Assembly (NCBI GenBank): GCA_023248365.1
Contig: JAHFER010000128.1
Location: forward strand, 1-5,477
Origin: Nitrospirota bacterium
GTDB taxonomy: Bacteria; Nitrospirota; 9FT-COMBO-42-15; HDB-SIOI813
Reading direction: 5' to 3'
DNA: 5,477 nucleotides
Shown here: piece by piece, positions 4,486 to 5,477 of the stretch
Layout: each line of letters starts with the position of its first letter
Position numbering within the stretch: position 1 is the stretch's first letter
Notes under the pieces: model-generated
Database searches by the model: none
Seen by the model: the letters and a program-made list of their open reading frames with translations, nothing else
What the model was told of the DNA's origin: nothing
Program-made: the position numbers and the translations under genes

Positions 4486-5477
4486 ATGGCAAAGAAAAAT
4501 TTATAAATCGGTCTTTGCAAAACTTTTGCTTGTTATCATGCTCAGCGGTGTCTGCATCAATCTGTTGGTGGCCGGTTTTATCAGACATTCTTTCAGAAAC
4601 ATAGAGGATTCCTCCTTCCGTAAGAATGTCTTTCAATATGTCGGCTATCTGATTCATGATCTGGGTTCTCCACCGGACCCTGTCCGTGCCCGGAAAATCT
4701 CTCTACAGTCTTCTATTGAAATTCGCTATGAGAGTCCGGACCGGAGCTGGTCTACATCCAACGCTCTTTTTCTCCCTCCTCAAATGACATTAAGGGTGTG
4801 GAAGGATTACCCTGATATTCAGACAGGCCGCTATCATGGAAGGCATTTCCTGGCGCTGAAAAACGGGAATGGCCGCTTTATTTTTGAGCTGACCCGCACG
4901 TTTGACGGAGAACTCATCAACAAAGGATCCTTAGTCATACTGATCGCACTGTTGACCATTATCCTTGCAGGGGCCTATCTCCTGATCCGGCAGATTCTCT
5001 CCCCGGTGAGAAGGCTCACTGAGGGGGTAAGGGAAGTCAGCGGGGGAAACCTGAACTATCAGGTCCCGGTCAGGGGATCAGATGAACTTGCTGAATTGGC
5101 AGAAACCTTCAACATAATGACAACTCGTATTAAGGGGATGCTTCATACCAAGGAACAACTGATGCTCGATCTGAGTCATGAACTCCGGTCACCGCTAACG
5201 CGTATGAAGGTCGCCATGGAATCTTTGTCAGAGGGAACGGCCCGGGACAGTATACGTGAGGACGTCCAGGAAATGGAGAAGATGGTTACGGAGATCCTTG
5301 AGGCATCACGGGAACACTACAGGCAAGGACAACTCAATCTAAAATCATTGAACATCGTGGAGCTCATCAGGGAGACCATCCTGATGTACAACAACCGGCC
5401 TCATAAGATTCAAATGAATAAAATGCCTGAAAGGGCTGACATTGAAGCTGATCCGGAGCGTATCAAAACCGTACTGA
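4475..5477 (+). CDS. HAMP-domain sensor histidine kinase, CpxA-like (C-terminus cut by window edge)
   Basis: The frame gives 334 residues before the right edge. A first membrane segment (about 15-36) and a second (about 152-171) enclose a periplasmic sensor region of about 115 residues. The HAMP linker follows at about 172-223 (LSPVRRLTEGV, GSDELAELAETFN), then the dimerisation and phosphoacceptor domain with His235 in LDLSHELRSPLTRMK. The sequence stops at DPERIKTVL (326-334), just before the N-box of the ATPase domain, so the catalytic domain is mostly missing because of the window, not because of mutation. It should phosphorylate the adjacent response regulator. The start is uncertain: ATG 4475 overlaps the regulator gene by 11 bases, but in-frame ATG 4463 and GTG 4469 are possible, the latter 6 bases after AGGGG. 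The signal sensed cannot be read from the sequence. Confidence 0.92.
   Translation, partial: MENKWQRKIYKSVFAKLLLVIMLSGVCINLLVAGFIRHSFRNIEDSSFRKNVFQYVGYLIHDLGSPPDPVRARKISLQSSIEIRYESPDRSWSTSNALFLPPQMTLRVWKDYPDIQTGRYHGRHFLALKNGNGRFIFELTRTFDGELINKGSLVILIALLTIILAGAYLLIRQILSPVRRLTEGVREVSGGNLNYQVPVRGSDELAELAETFNIMTTRIKGMLHTKEQLMLDLSHELRSPLTRMKVAMESLSEGTARDSIREDVQEMEKMVTEILEASREHYRQGQLNLKSLNIVELIRETILMYNNRPHKIQMNKMPERADIEADPERIKTVL

Overview
The window looks like a piece of a Gram-negative, probably anaerobic bacterial chromosome. A lipoprotein with an LTxxQ/CpxP-type periplasmic domain and a two-membrane-segment sensor kinase imply an envelope with a periplasm, and a HydE-type radical SAM maturase implies hydrogen metabolism. 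The combination, together with a G/C-rich dispersed repeat inside a gene, would fit Nitrospirota or Desulfobacterota. That is an impression, not a demonstrated assignment.

Left part (1-1552, all minus strand): a type II restriction-modification pair. The methyltransferase is a beta-class (motif IV before motif I) TSPPYW enzyme, typical of N4-cytosine methylation. It is followed, with a 14-bp overlap, by the first 87 codons of a MjaI-like restriction endonuclease that runs off the left edge. The methyltransferase carries a C-terminal domain that aligns with staphylococcal nuclease but lacks its catalytic residues. The MjaI family recognises CTAG, and the whole 5477-base window contains no CTAG. 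This left part is visibly more A+T-rich than the right half, which suggests horizontal acquisition.

Middle (1609-3000, minus strand): hydE, the [FeFe]-hydrogenase H-cluster radical SAM maturase. It is fused at its N-terminus to a HypC/HupF-type chaperone domain, which normally belongs to [NiFe]-hydrogenase maturation. The linker between the two domains is encoded by a G/C-rich composite repeat with two perfect 9-bp-arm hairpins. hydE lies 56 bp upstream of the methyltransferase and may be transcribed with it.

A divergent intergenic region (3001-3325) holds a candidate hydE promoter on the minus strand. It also holds a direct repeat, GTAAC-N5-GTAAC read on the minus strand, that resembles a CpxR box and lies upstream of the rightward genes.

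Right part (3326-5477, plus strand): a tightly packed envelope-stress or metal-stress operon. It consists of a CpxP/Spy-like lipoprotein, an OmpR-family response regulator and a HAMP sensor histidine kinase cut by the right edge. By analogy with Cpx, the lipoprotein would modulate the kinase in the periplasm, the kinase would phosphorylate Asp53 of the regulator, and the regulator would bind the repeat upstream of the operon. No tRNA, rRNA, CRISPR array or transposase gene was seen.
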